DNA of 64,000 bases. Origin: MH13 sp042140245. Its GTDB lineage: Bacteria > Pseudomonadota > Alphaproteobacteria > Rhizobiales > MH13. Position 1 is the stretch's first letter. Each line of letters starts with the position of its first letter. The notes beneath the pieces are model-generated. The model did not search any database and was not told the DNA's origin. It saw only the letters and a list, made by a program, of their open reading frames with translations. Shown one piece after another: positions 50,791-60,669 of this stretch. The position numbers and the translations under genes are program-made. The stretch lies in assembly GCF_042140245.1 (NCBI RefSeq), contig NZ_CP159483.1, positions 2,294,001 to 2,358,000 on the forward strand, given 5' to 3'.

Positions 50791-50837
50791 TAGAAAAAGC
50801 CGTCGGCCAGGGTTCTGGTCGACGGCTTTCTTGTTTT
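50791..50837. terminator. Bidirectional terminator between the mla operon and rgsE-like gene
   Basis: AAAGCCGTCG (50796-50805) pairs perfectly with CGACGGCTTT, enclosing an inner CCAG/CTGG pairing. CTTGTTTTTTG follows on the plus strand. An upstream A-run gives T residues on the minus strand, so it can end both convergent transcripts. Confidence 0.93.
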
Positions 50838-50852
50838 TTGTTTGTCGCAGTT

Positions 50853-53800
50853 TTAGCTGCCGAAGCGACCCAAGGCCTGACCAAGAACCGTGTAAAGGCG
50901 GCCCTGATCGGACATCAACAGGGTGCGGGTTTCTGACCGGCTTGCGCGCCGTGATGCCATCTCACGCAGTGTCGCTTCAAACGATGTCAGGTGCTCCTGC
51001 GCAGCATTGCGCAGATCGGTATCGCGGCCAATCTGGCGACGGATATCGTCAAAAACCTGCTGACCGTTCAACGTATAGATGCGACGAGAGAAGCTCGCTT
51101 TGTTGCCTGACAGGTAGCTGTCCCACTGTTGCGCGTAGGCACGCTCGTCCAACGCATCGGCAAGCTGATCGTGGATCTCTTGCAGTGGACCATCCTTGCC
51201 TTCGTCGCTTGAAGCGCGGCGCAGCAGGTCGCTGATCCAACCACCTGATGGTGCATCACCATTGTTGTTGGATGCTGGTGCCGGTGTTGCAGGAGGTGCA
51301 ACGGCAGGGGAGACCGCTTGGCGGACATCTTCCATGCTGCGGGCGATGTCATCGTCCACGCGCTGATCCTCCAGGCTTATGGCACTGGGGGCTTCTGCAA
51401 GCTGTGCGCTACCCCGTGAGGAGGCGATGGCAGGCGCTGGAGCAGGGGCCTGAAGCTGACGGGAGGACGCATCACGGGCATTGCCTTCGTCAGACACCAA
51501 GCTGGAGAGCTCTTTGAGTGCTGCCACCTGCTCATTGACCACCTGACGGAGCGCCGATGCACTTTCGCGGGCCTCTTCGGGCAGTTCAAAGACGCCTCGA
51601 CGGATGTCGGCACGGGTCGTGGCCAGTTCAGAGCTCAGATCGCTCGTCATGCGGCGCATATCTTCGATGGAAGAATGGAACGCTGAGACAGCGGTTTCCA
51701 AACCACCTTGAAGCTCGCGCGCAACCTCTTCCTGAGTGGTCCGCACGATGTCGCTGGCCTTGGCGCTCTCACTGCTGGCTGTTTCGCGCAGATTGTTGAA
51801 CTGCGCGATCACGCCTTTGGCGGCGTCATCGGCCGCCAAAGAAAGAGCCGAGGCGAGGGCGGCTGCGCGTTCCTCAGCATCGATAAGTGTTGATGCCAAG
51901 CGCTCTGAGGTCAGCTGCAGAGCCTGCTCAGCACGGTTGGTGCGGTCAGCGATGTTTTCGCTGATCGTGTCCATCTGGGTGACCTGTGTTCCAACAGAAC
52001 CTTCCAGTTTCTCGGTCGTGCGCAAGATGGCCTGTGAGGCACCCGAAAGCGAGCGACCATGGACATCGAAGCGATCAGACAGGTCAACGATGGAGCTCAA
52101 AACCTCAGTTGAGATGCCGCTGAGGGCTTCAAGCTGCTTTTCAAGCGCGTCTGAGGTTGTCGCCGTGTCGTTGCTAATGGATTGAACAGAGGTGCTGAAG
52201 CGAGCGATCTTCTCTTGAAGAACCTCACCCATCGACCCGAGTGTGACAGCGGACTTGTTGAGCAGTTCCTCAATGGAGCTGTTCACCGACCCAATCTGGC
52301 CGGTCAGTTCCTGCAGATCCTGGTTCAGCAGGTTGCGTGCACGGGCAAGGTTAGAGGAGGCGTCGCGTGTGCGCTCTTCCAGCGTTGTGTCCATAAGCTG
52401 GGTTGCCGCTTCAACTGACTGGTTGAAAGCGCTGGTGCGTGTATCGAGGGCACCGAGCAGCGAGTGACCGCGGCTGTTGAGCACCGTTTCGATGGACTCG
52501 GTTGCTGCCGTGATGCTTGCACTGAGAGTGGAAGCCCGGTCGTCAAGAACACCAGACAGCTCTTTGGAGCGGCTGTCGAGAACGGTGCCGAGTTGGTTGG
52601 TGGCCGATTGCAGGCTTTGTGCCAGTGTATCGGTCTGGCCAGCAAGCGTGTCGACCATCTCGCGTTCGCGTTCTTCAACGCTGCTCTGCAAGGACTGTGT
52701 TGCCGAATGGATGGAGCGAGCAAACTCGCTCGTCCGGCTTTCCAAGGCACCAACAAGGGCTTGGCCACGGTCGTCGAGAATGGATTCCATCGCCGTTGTT
52801 TGACCTGCAAGGGCCTCTCGCAGCGCATCGGCGCGCTCAGCCAGTTGTTGGCTGGCTGTGATGGTTTCATCGTGCGCCGCCGAGCGAACATTGGCCGCGG
52901 CAGCCACCAAGGCATTGGTGGCCGAGCCGACCTGAACCTCAAAGCCTTCAAGGGCGCTGGTTGCTTCGCTGCTTAGCGTCTCACCGAAGCTGTTGGCACG
53001 ATCCGACACCATCGCTTCGAGAGCATCGCCCTGCGCTTTGATGGTTTGAGAAACTTCCATAACCCGGTCGCCAAGCAACTGATTGATGTCAGCCACGCGG
53101 CCAGCCATCAGATCGGTGAGGTTGTTGGTCTGCTCATTGACGGTCTCACCAACGGCTTCGATGCGGGCTGTGATCGCGCGCTCGATATCATCACGACCGC
53201 TGACAAAGGCCTGCGCCACTTCGCGGGTGCGTTCGATAAGTGTCTCGGAGATTTCGCGGCCACGGTTGGAAAGGGCGCCATCGAGCTGATCGGCTCGCTC
53301 CACGAACGTAGTGGTTGCGTCTTCAATGCGCTGGTTGACCTTGACGTCGAAGGCCGAAAGGCGCTCGTCCACGGTGGTTTCAAGCTGAACTGTGCGCATC
53401 TGAAGGGCGCTCGACAGGCTTTCAATCTGCTCACGCAATTGATTGTCGATCGCTTCAGCACGCGTGGTCAGGTCACCACCAACGGCGCTCATAGCATCTG
53501 TGAGGCCCTGAGTGCGGTTGTCGATGGTGCTGACAAGGTTCGATGTTGCTTGATCCACCTGCGTTGCCAGGCTGGAGGTGGTGCCTTCAACGCGGTTCAC
53601 AAGGTTGGTGGTTGTCTCATTGACATGGCTTGCCAGGTTGGTGGCAGCTTGATCGATGCGACCAGTGATACCGCTTGAGGTTTCCTCAACCTGGTTGGTG
53701 AGGTTGGTCGTGCTCTCATCAACGCGGATGACGAGGCCGATGGCGGTCTGGTCGACACGGTTGACCAGCCCTGTTGCGGTTTTTTCAAGCTGCTCAACAA

Positions 53801-56183
53801 AGCCGTCAGCGGTATCCACCACACGGTTGTTGAGTTCGCCGGCAATGCCAATAATCCGCTCTTCGGTGCTGCCAGTAACCTCTTGAAGCGACTGCATCAG
53901 CGTGTCCGAGCGCTCATTAAGGGCGTCGATCAGGCCAGTGGTGCGGCTGTCCATGGCTTCCAGATAGCCGGTGGTATCAGTGCTGATGCGCTCGACCAGC
54001 GTATCGGAGAGCGCATTCATCCGGCTCTCAACGCCCGAGTTGGCTTCGGTCAAAACGCTCATGAACCGCTGTGTGCGGTCGTTCAGCGTTTCCAGATATT
54101 CGCGCGTGGAGGTGTTGATGTGCTCGGAGATAACGGCCGAGCGCTCACCCAACACCGCGCTGGCTTCAGCGGCTGCACGGTCGATGCTCTCCTCAAGTGC
54201 GGTGCGCTGGTTGAGGAAGGAGGCCTCGATGGCACCAGAACGGTCCGCCAGTGCCAGATCAATGGACTGAGCTTTGTCGTCCAGCAGCGCGCGGATGGCG
54301 TGCGCGCGGGTTTGCATCTGCTCATCCAGAGCAACGGTGCGGTCATCCAGGGCAGAAACCAGCGCGTCGCTGTCTGATTTGAGAATGTTTGCATATTCTT
54401 CAGCGCGTTGCGTGAAGGCCAGGCCAAGGTTTTCACCTTGCTCCAGAACGATCTGCACGACGCGTTCACCAACGGCCTGCACATTGTCGGTCAGGTTGCC
54501 AGTGCCTGATTTGATGAGGTCTTCAACCGCGTCACGGCCCTGGGCCATGCGCATATCGACCAGATCGAGATCACGCATAATGCTCGACTGGATGGTTGCG
54601 CTGGTGTCGTCGGCGGTTTTCCGCAGCTCTTCCAGTTTCGCGTCAACGGAGGAGATAAGAGATTGAGCGGAAAGCTCAAATCCGTCGCGCAGTTCAACAC
54701 CGCGCTCCACAACGGCATCATGCAAACGCTCGGCGGATGCCTCCATGCGCTGGGCGAGGGCGCCACCTTGTTCGGTGATGCTGTCAGAGATTTGTGTTCC
54801 CGCATCATCCAGCTTGGCGGTGATGGCCGTGCCACGCAACTCCATGTCGATGAGCAACGAGTCCGCAGTTGTCTTGAGCGTCGTTGTGACGTCTTCGGCA
54901 CGCGCGGCAAAGTTCTCGGTCACCGAGTGGCTGGTTTCTTCCAGTTCGCGCGTCACATTGCTGCCGCGCTGTTCAAACTCGCTCACAATAGCATTGGTCG
55001 TGTCTGCCAGATCGGCGGAAATTGTGGCCGAGCGATCTTTGAGAACAGTATCAACTTCTGCTGATTTTTCAGTGATTTCGCGGACAATGTCGCCGCCGAT
55101 GATGGCCAACTTGTCGCTGACATCAAGCCCGGTTGAGGACAGCTGTTCCACCAAGCGATCACCGTGCGACTGCAGGGTGTCACTCATGGTTTCACCGGCC
55201 TGTGACAGGGCATTTGTGATTTGCGAGGCTTTGTCGGCCAGACTGTGTGCAACGGTTGCGCCGGTTTCAGCCAATGATTGGGTCAGGGCGTCGGATGCGG
55301 TGAGCAGATCAGCGTTCAAACGATCGTGTGAGGAGGAGATCGCTTCGCGAACTTTCTCGGCGTTGAGAAGAATGTCCTGACGCTCGCTGGTCAGTTGGCC
55401 CAAAAGCGTGCGCAGTTTGGTTTCGTTGTCAGAGTAGGCCCGTTCCAGATTGGAAACCTCGCCTTGAACCATCGATTCAAGTTCGCCAGCACGGGCGAGG
55501 GCCCGTTCCACGCCGTCGCCCATGGCTGCGACTTCGCGGCGGATGGCTTGGCTGACCGACAACACTTGCTCTTTGGCCAGTTCATCAGGCTGCGCGATCC
55601 GCATTGTGACGTTGGCCATGGACTTGGCAACGATGCGCATTTCCGCCGCTCGGTACACCATGAAGGCGATGGTGAAGAACAGCAGAACGGGTGCAAGTGC
55701 GGCGACCGTGTAGGCGATGAACCCTGGTGAGGTCAGGGTTGTTCCGTCAGAGAACAGGCCGCCAAAGCTTGTGCCGAACACCGATGGCGCAAGTGCTAGG
55801 GCGATGCCAACCCACAAGGCGCTGGCGATGGTGGCAAACAGGTAGGGCGTGTTGGCTGGGCGGCGTTGCAGCTCATAGACAAGCGCGCTGGTGGCACGGC
55901 GGTCGTCATTGGCAGGTGCGCGACGTTCGCGCAGGCGTTGATCTTCGGCGCGCTCGCGAGCCGATGGCACATCTTCCTGGGCTGGCGGCGTAGCCAGCGG
56001 GTCACCAAGAACATCGTCAGCGCGCGGCATAACGGCCGAGCCTTTGTTGGAAGATGCTTTGGTCGATTCTTGATCCTTATCGTCCGCAGAACCGTCAAAG
56101 CCGTCGTCTGCAAAGTCGATGGCCAAGGCCTCTTCGACTGCATCGAGCGCTGCTTTGTTCGCTTCGGAAGGTTTCTTCGCCAT
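50853..56183 (-). CDS. rgsE: Giant apolipoprotein-like helical protein, growth pole ring RgsE/GPR homologue
   Basis: This 1776-residue protein has a polar N-terminus (residues 1-110) and two membrane helices (about 113-136 and 154-177). About 1400 residues are nearly all helix, with imperfect 11- to 22-residue repeats in which LxxRxxxL and VDxxxxxL patterns recur (for example VDQATSNLVSTIDNRTQGL, near residues 860-890). A Pro/Ala-rich linker comes near 1590-1680, then a short folded C-terminus. This is the layout of Agrobacterium GPR / Sinorhizobium RgsE, apolipoprotein-like proteins that form a ring at the growing pole and are needed for unipolar growth. The name is based on layout; sequence identity was not measured. 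Confidence 0.82.
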   Translation of the reverse strand: MAKKPSEANKAALDAVEEALAIDFADDGFDGSADDKDQESTKASSNKGSAVMPRADDVLGDPLATPPAQEDVPSARERAEDQRLRERRAPANDDRRATSALVYELQRRPANTPYLFATIASALWVGIALALAPSVFGTSFGGLFSDGTTLTSPGFIAYTVAALAPVLLFFTIAFMVYRAAEMRIVAKSMANVTMRIAQPDELAKEQVLSVSQAIRREVAAMGDGVERALARAGELESMVQGEVSNLERAYSDNETKLRTLLGQLTSERQDILLNAEKVREAISSSHDRLNADLLTASDALTQSLAETGATVAHSLADKASQITNALSQAGETMSDTLQSHGDRLVEQLSSTGLDVSDKLAIIGGDIVREITEKSAEVDTVLKDRSATISADLADTTNAIVSEFEQRGSNVTRELEETSHSVTENFAARAEDVTTTLKTTADSLLIDMELRGTAITAKLDDAGTQISDSITEQGGALAQRMEASAERLHDAVVERGVELRDGFELSAQSLISSVDAKLEELRKTADDTSATIQSSIMRDLDLVDMRMAQGRDAVEDLIKSGTGNLTDNVQAVGERVVQIVLEQGENLGLAFTQRAEEYANILKSDSDALVSALDDRTVALDEQMQTRAHAIRALLDDKAQSIDLALADRSGAIEASFLNQRTALEESIDRAAAEASAVLGERSAVISEHINTSTREYLETLNDRTQRFMSVLTEANSGVESRMNALSDTLVERISTDTTGYLEAMDSRTTGLIDALNERSDTLMQSLQEVTGSTEERIIGIAGELNNRVVDTADGFVEQLEKTATGLVNRVDQTAIGLVIRVDESTTNLTNQVEETSSGITGRIDQAATNLASHVNETTTNLVNRVEGTTSSLATQVDQATSNLVSTIDNRTQGLTDAMSAVGGDLTTRAEAIDNQLREQIESLSSALQMRTVQLETTVDERLSAFDVKVNQRIEDATTTFVERADQLDGALSNRGREISETLIERTREVAQAFVSGRDDIERAITARIEAVGETVNEQTNNLTDLMAGRVADINQLLGDRVMEVSQTIKAQGDALEAMVSDRANSFGETLSSEATSALEGFEVQVGSATNALVAAAANVRSAAHDETITASQQLAERADALREALAGQTTAMESILDDRGQALVGALESRTSEFARSIHSATQSLQSSVEEREREMVDTLAGQTDTLAQSLQSATNQLGTVLDSRSKELSGVLDDRASTLSASITAATESIETVLNSRGHSLLGALDTRTSAFNQSVEAATQLMDTTLEERTRDASSNLARARNLLNQDLQELTGQIGSVNSSIEELLNKSAVTLGSMGEVLQEKIARFSTSVQSISNDTATTSDALEKQLEALSGISTEVLSSIVDLSDRFDVHGRSLSGASQAILRTTEKLEGSVGTQVTQMDTISENIADRTNRAEQALQLTSERLASTLIDAEERAAALASALSLAADDAAKGVIAQFNNLRETASSESAKASDIVRTTQEEVARELQGGLETAVSAFHSSIEDMRRMTSDLSSELATTRADIRRGVFELPEEARESASALRQVVNEQVAALKELSSLVSDEGNARDASSRQLQAPAPAPAIASSRGSAQLAEAPSAISLEDQRVDDDIARSMEDVRQAVSPAVAPPATPAPASNNNGDAPSGGWISDLLRRASSDEGKDGPLQEIHDQLADALDERAYAQQWDSYLSGNKASFSRRIYTLNGQQVFDDIRRQIGRDTDLRNAAQEHLTSFEATLREMASRRASRSETRTLLMSDQGRLYTVLGQALGRFGS

Positions 56184-56469
56184 TGATACGCCTCACGCTT
56201 TTTGGGCATTCCTTTGTCCGTTCGCACCCAATGCCGGGCGCACGGACAGCCACACTTGCCCACAATTGAGCGGACAAACTATTCCTTTGACCGTTCAAAT
56301 TGAAGACACTTGCGTCGCTTTGTTAGCAATTTGTTCATCATAGTTAATGTCGCCGGATTTAGGACAGGAGCCCATCTGGCCGTTAACGCCGATGAAAGGG
56401 CGATGGCATTAGGTTGACGTTCGGATTGGGTACGGGCTGGCAAGCAATGCGTGTCAGACAAGGGACAAG

Positions 56470-56856
56470 ATGATGGGCGCACAACAGGTGCCACAGCCAA
56501 TTGGAGTTGGCGGACAAACCGCGGATGGAGATCTGGGCCAGTCGGCGAAGCTTCTCGATTTGGTTCACTTGAGCTGCCAGACTTTTGGCGATGCGGACCT
56601 TGAGCGCGACGTCTTGCGCCTCTTCCTTGATCAAGCTGAGAGCACAGGGCGTGCCTTGCGGGCCACATCCAGCGCGGTTGAGCGTGGCCGTCTATATCAC
56701 TTGGTGAAGGGCAGTGCGCGCGGTGTTGGCGCGTTCCAACTGGCGGCTTTGGCGCAGGCTGGCGAAAATCAGCCGCATGATGATGCGAACCTTGCTGGCA
56801 CACTCAGCGCTATTGAAGCCGTTTCAAACCGTGTAAGCGAGCTTTTGGCCTCTTAA
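56470..56856 (+). CDS. HPt-domain phosphotransfer protein
   Basis: This 128-residue protein has an HPt four-helix-bundle motif, LYHLVKGSARGVGAFQLA, with phospho-accepting His77 and the usual Lys-Gly pattern. The N-terminal ~25 residues are disordered. HPt proteins relay phosphate between hybrid kinases and response regulators; none is nearby, so it is an orphan. Two ATG codons (56470, 56473) fit, with AAGGGA upstream. It is divergent from the RgsE-like gene across a 286-base gap that shows no other gene; two TTAA motifs there might be CtrA half-sites but do not form a full box. Confidence 0.86.
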   Translation: MMGAQQVPQPIGVGGQTADGDLGQSAKLLDLVHLSCQTFGDADLERDVLRLFLDQAESTGRALRATSSAVERGRLYHLVKGSARGVGAFQLAALAQAGENQPHDDANLAGTLSAIEAVSNRVSELLAS

Positions 56857-57008
56857 CGGCTTGGTCCTGCGACATTGCAACCTAAATGAACCTGCTGTTG
56901 AAGCTATTGTTGCGCTTCACAAGGTAAGGTGCCCTTTGCTAGGAGGCGCCATCTTCTTGCGCCTGAGTGAACGCTCAACAGGTGCGGCGCCCACGGACAG
57001 GCAGGTTT

Positions 57009-57329
57009 ATGATCAAAATTACATTCATCGAACACAATGGAACGCAGCACGAGGTTGAGGCTCAAGAAGGCTCAACCGTGATGGAGGCTGCTGTAATGAA
57101 CGGAGTGCCCGGCATTGAAGCGAGCTGCGGCGGAGCCTGCGCTTGCGCGACCTGTCATGTTTACGTCGATCCCGCTTGGAAAGAGACAACGGGCAGTCCT
57201 GAAGTCATGGAAGAGGACATGTTGGACCTCGCCTATGAGATCCGCGATGAAAGCCGTTTGTCGTGCCAATTGCGCGTGACGCCTGCTTTCAACGGCCTTG
57301 TCGTGCGCGTACCAGAGTTCCAAGCTTAA
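57009..57329 (+). CDS. Adrenodoxin-type 2Fe-2S ferredoxin
   Basis: This 106-residue protein has the vertebrate/bacterial adrenodoxin-type cluster motif C-x5-C-x2-C (SCGGACACATCHVYV), with a distant fourth Cys in SRLSCQL. C-terminal VVRVPEFQA completes the fold. It carries electrons, for example to P450 enzymes or Fe-S cluster assembly (FdxB/FdVI type). I chose the ATG at 57009 because the domain begins there; the frame opens at 56967. It is preceded by HPt with 150 bases between and has its own terminator. Confidence 0.95.
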   Translation: MIKITFIEHNGTQHEVEAQEGSTVMEAAVMNGVPGIEASCGGACACATCHVYVDPAWKETTGSPEVMEEDMLDLAYEIRDESRLSCQLRVTPAFNGLVVRVPEFQA

Positions 57330-57380
57330 GCACTTTTTTCCCCTGAACGCATGGGGCATTGGATGTTCATGGGTCTGAAA

Positions 57381-57430
57381 CACGGGTGGCTCGGCAAAGC
57401 TCGGGCACCCGTGCATTCTGCCGTTTTTTT
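57381..57430 (+). terminator. Terminator downstream of the ferredoxin gene
   Basis: CACGGGTG (57381-57388) pairs with CACCCGTG (57406-57413), with an inner GCTC/GAGC-like pairing. CATTCTGCCG and then seven T follow. The distance from stem to T-run is longer than ideal. Confidence 0.65.
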
Positions 57431-57596
57431 GCCTAATCCGACCCCTAGCGGCGGTCGCCTGCTGAGCTTACCCCACCGGTTTTCGCCAGGATGTCTTGAT
57501 GGCAACGTCGGTTCAGCGCATTGTTGCTGAGGATACACGTCTCGTTTACCAACGCACGATGTCCTCATCGAACCCGCAAACGAAACTGGGTGTTTT

Positions 57597-58127
57597 TTGA
57601 CCGCTGTTCTTTCATCCTTTCGCTTGCGCCATTGCATGGCCGTTTTAGTGGCGCTGTGCACCGGGTTTTGGGCGGGTGGTACGGGCTATGCCGGGCCTGC
57701 CGAGGTGAGTTTTTTGCAGACCTTGGAAGGGCGCTGGACTGGGCAAGGCCGAGCAGCCACCACACGCGGTGAAACGCCAGTGATCTGTGAGGTGGAAAGC
57801 CAGATGCAGGCGGCTGCGCGCATTTCGTTCCGCGCAGACTGTCGAACTCAAGGTCAGTCCGGTAGCATCGGCATGTCGCTCTATTTCAGCGATATGACCC
57901 AGCAGTTTCACGGAGAGCTCACCAGCCCGCTCAATTACATCAGTGGCGGACTAAATGGCCGTCTGTCGCGTGGCGACTTGTTTTTGCGCCTATCGGCCGA
58001 CGATGGTTCGGAAGGCCGGCTCCTTCTGGTCGCGCAAAGTTCCAATCAGGTTCGGCTTCTGGTGACCACGATTGTTGATGGCGCCAACATCACTGTGTTC
58101 GACCTGCCTTTGGCCCGCACCGGTTAG
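57597..58127 (+). CDS. Secreted protein of unknown function
   Basis: This 176-residue protein has a signal peptide (AVLVALCTGFWAGGTGYA, cleaved about residue 33) and a mature part that looks like an all-beta barrel or lipocalin-type domain: LEGRWTGQGRA, VICEVESQMQ, ISFRADCRTQG, GSIGMSLYFSD. Two Cys residues could form a disulfide. I recognise no named family. The start is a TTG at 57597 or an ATG at 57636; both give a signal peptide. Its stop overlaps the convergent ycjF stop region by 4 bases. Confidence 0.75.
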   Translation: MTAVLSSFRLRHCMAVLVALCTGFWAGGTGYAGPAEVSFLQTLEGRWTGQGRAATTRGETPVICEVESQMQAAARISFRADCRTQGQSGSIGMSLYFSDMTQQFHGELTSPLNYISGGLNGRLSRGDLFLRLSADDGSEGRLLLVAQSSNQVRLLVTTIVDGANITVFDLPLARTG

Positions 58128-59110
58128 CCGTCGGTTTTCTTATCGTTTGATCCGCCAAGCCCGGCGATGCCTTTGGTAACTTCGCTCAAGGTCGGCCCAT
58201 TGCCTGCTATGTGCGGCATGGGCCGTGTAACAGCGATGGCAGCGATGCCAACACGTGCGGTGAGCAGCCCATTGATCACACCTTCACCAAGGCGCGTGGA
58301 AAGCCGTGCCGCAAGTGAGTGACCCAAAACTTGCGAAACAAGTCCCTCCGTTGCCGCAATGCCGCCGGTAATGGCCAGATGGGCCATCATATGACGCCCA
58401 AGCTTCAGTGCGCCAAGCAGGCCTGGTCGGGCGCCATAGAGCTGGGCGACCTGTCGGGTTAGCGTGACGCATTGAAACGCGACCATCGCGATATCGACCA
58501 GCGCGCGAGGAGAGAGTGCTGTGACCAGCGAAACGCGCCTTGCCGATGTGGAGACCAGCCGCACCGCTTCACGATCAAGCGGTTCCATCAGCGTTTCTTC
58601 GGCGATGACGATCAAGTCCTGCGCGTCCAACACGCCGACGCGTTGTTGCTCAAAGGTTGCGCGGCCTTGGGCGGTGTTTGGGTGCCTGCGGTAGATGGCG
58701 GTGACCTGATCTATCGCTTTGCGGGCCGCTAGCGCATCTTCCTCGTCGTAGGCCTGTTGAAAGCTTTCACGCAGATCATCGAGCTTTTCTAAGCGCATGA
58801 CGGCCCGCGTTTCCTTGGCGATGAAACCCAGCAGGCCAAGCGCTGCCAAAACAAGCAAGCCCAGAGCCACCCATCCAAGTGCTGGTTGTCGTTCCAGCAG
58901 GGTGCGCACCAGGTTTTCTGCCCAAAGCGTGATGCCGAGCACCGCCAACCCGGCCAAGCCAGAGCCAAACAGCGCCAGCCACTTGAACCCACGTGATGAT
59001 GGTACGGCCTGGCTTTCGGCACTGCTTGGCGGTTCGGTGAACATCGGCGCTTCGCTCTCCACGTCAACAGAGGTGAGTTCAAGAACCTGAGGTTTGCGGG
59101 TTTTGGTCAT
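58124..59110 (-). CDS. ycjF: YcjF-family (TIGR01620/DUF697) inner-membrane protein
   Basis: This 328-residue protein has two N-terminal membrane helices (about residues 43-67 and 75-98) and a C-terminal DUF697 part. Motifs include ARRVSLVTALSPRALVDIAMV, LYGARPGLLGALKLGRHMMAHLAITGG and GEGVINGLLTARVGIAAI. The family is almost always next to ycjX, as here (10 bases between the genes), and is induced by phage shock in enterobacteria. Its role is unknown, perhaps envelope stress. It is the distal gene of the pair. Confidence 0.9.
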   Translation of the reverse strand: MTKTRKPQVLELTSVDVESEAPMFTEPPSSAESQAVPSSRGFKWLALFGSGLAGLAVLGITLWAENLVRTLLERQPALGWVALGLLVLAALGLLGFIAKETRAVMRLEKLDDLRESFQQAYDEEDALAARKAIDQVTAIYRRHPNTAQGRATFEQQRVGVLDAQDLIVIAEETLMEPLDREAVRLVSTSARRVSLVTALSPRALVDIAMVAFQCVTLTRQVAQLYGARPGLLGALKLGRHMMAHLAITGGIAATEGLVSQVLGHSLAARLSTRLGEGVINGLLTARVGIAAIAVTRPMPHIAGNGPTLSEVTKGIAGLGGSNDKKTDG

Positions 59111-59120
59111 TGAGAAAGGC

Positions 59121-60602
59121 CTAGGCTAGCTTGTCGCTAAGAAGAAACTGCAACAGCCGGTCAAGCCTGATGTGCGGCAGGCCAGGTTTTGCGGTTGGTC
59201 GGGTATCGAGCTTGGGTGGGCGAAAACGCACGAAGCGCAGCGGGTAGGTTTTCGCGGTTGGCCCCATCAGTTTAGCGGGGTCGGCGGGTAGATCGCCGGG
59301 GAAGATTGCCACCTCGCGTTCGCCATCAAAGGTCTGGCCATTGATGGTTTCGCCTTTCATAGGCACGCCTGCCACCGCGCCTATGGTGTCGTTGCCCGTT
59401 TTCGCGCTGGCTTCACGGGTTGCCCGTACCGAGGCAATGGCCATGGTTTCGACTTTTGCTCCTGAGAAGAGCGCCTTCTTGCGCGCATCATTGACCAAAT
59501 GGTCGAGAACGGCCTCCAACTGATCGTGCTGGGTGTGGTGCAGATGGTCGGCTTTTGTGGCAGCAAACACGATCTTGTCGATGCGTGGTCCAAACAGTTT
59601 GGAGAGGATCGAGTTTTCGCCTGCTTTGAAGCAAGAGAGAATGGCCGATAGCGCGTCGCGTAGATCGCTCAGTGCGCTGGGCCCAGCATTGATGGCTGCC
59701 AGGGTGTCAACCAGAACGATCTGCCTGTCCAGGCGCGCGAAATGGTTGATGAAGAACGGTTTGACCACCACGCGTTTGTAGGCCTCAAAACGATGCTCCA
59801 TAGCTGCGTAGAGGCTGTTCTTGGCTGGCTTGCCATTGAGAGGTGGATCAAGCGGGACAAAGGTGAGGGCTGGTGAGCCCTCCAGTTCACCAGGCATCAA
59901 GAAGCGTCCTGGTGGCAACATGGAGAGCGCGTTCTCGCTTTCTTTGCAGGCGCGCAAATACTGGGTGTAGAGCTCTGCCAGACGCGCTGCTTGTGGCTCA
60001 TCAAGCGCCTTTGCACCGTCTACCCGGCGCATGGCATCCAAAAAGGGCTGTGCGAGAGCCTTGCGCTCCGGGTCGCGTGCTCGGGTTAGAGCTTCGCGGG
60101 AGAAGGTTTCATAGTCTTGATCGAGCAATGGCAAGTCCAGCAGCCATTCGCCGGGATAATCCACCAAATCAAGGTGCAGGCTTGTGCGCCCTAGGGTGCG
60201 GGCGAGTGCAGAGTTTGGTTCAAAACGCAACGTGAGCCGCAGCTCTGAAATCTGCCGCGTGGAGTTTGGCCAGGTCCGGTTGTGCAGCAAATCATGGACA
60301 TGGTCTTCCAGCGCAAAGCGGGCGACATCATCATCGGGCTGCTGTGTGAGGCTTGCGCCGATCAAACGGCCTGATCGGGATGCTTGAAGGGCAGGTAGGT
60401 GGCCGCCGTGCAGTAGGGCATGGACCAGCGATGTGAGAAACACCGTTTTGCCTGCCCGAGAAAGCCCCGTGATCCCAATGCGCACGCTAGGTGTGGCCAA
60501 GTCAGCGGCGCTGCTGACCAAGCTTTGTGCGCCGAGGCGAACATCATCAAGAACGGTGAGATTGGGCAAGAAAAGACGGTCCGGGCAACTGGTCTGGGTC
60601 AC
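59121..60602 (-). CDS. ycjX: YcjX-family P-loop GTPase-like protein
   Basis: This 493-residue protein of the DUF463/YcjX family has the Walker A motif GITGLSRAGKTVFLTSL near residue 45. The switch and Walker B-like region is HLDLVDYPGEWLLDL, with FAATKADHLHH in place of the NKxD motif. Length and motifs match family members, which bind GTP and go with a YcjF partner. The gene starts 67 bases after the sixA-like stop on the same strand, so sixA-ycjX-ycjF may be one transcript. Confidence 0.93.
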   Translation of the reverse strand: MTQTSCPDRLFLPNLTVLDDVRLGAQSLVSSAADLATPSVRIGITGLSRAGKTVFLTSLVHALLHGGHLPALQASRSGRLIGASLTQQPDDDVARFALEDHVHDLLHNRTWPNSTRQISELRLTLRFEPNSALARTLGRTSLHLDLVDYPGEWLLDLPLLDQDYETFSREALTRARDPERKALAQPFLDAMRRVDGAKALDEPQAARLAELYTQYLRACKESENALSMLPPGRFLMPGELEGSPALTFVPLDPPLNGKPAKNSLYAAMEHRFEAYKRVVVKPFFINHFARLDRQIVLVDTLAAINAGPSALSDLRDALSAILSCFKAGENSILSKLFGPRIDKIVFAATKADHLHHTQHDQLEAVLDHLVNDARKKALFSGAKVETMAIASVRATREASAKTGNDTIGAVAGVPMKGETINGQTFDGEREVAIFPGDLPADPAKLMGPTAKTYPLRFVRFRPPKLDTRPTAKPGLPHIRLDRLLQFLLSDKLA

Positions 60603-60669
60603 TGACTGACCCTTGAGCGACCTTCATATTTGCTTGGATGGGGGCGATTGCAAGCGCCAGGTTCCCACC

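Noticed and set aside
52464..53678. Long plus-strand frames opposite the RgsE-like gene
   Set aside because: The periodic helical repeats of the real gene create long open antisense frames; none has a signal, domain or ribosome-binding site.
51800..54600. Short regular repeats that could be mistaken for a CRISPR array
   Set aside because: The repeats are degenerate, in frame and encode heptad-like helical protein; there are no constant repeat/spacer units.
56279..56803. 174-residue minus-strand frame across the HPt gene
   Set aside because: It overlaps the HPt gene on the opposite strand and its sequence is low-complexity Pro/Arg/His/Ser without any motif.
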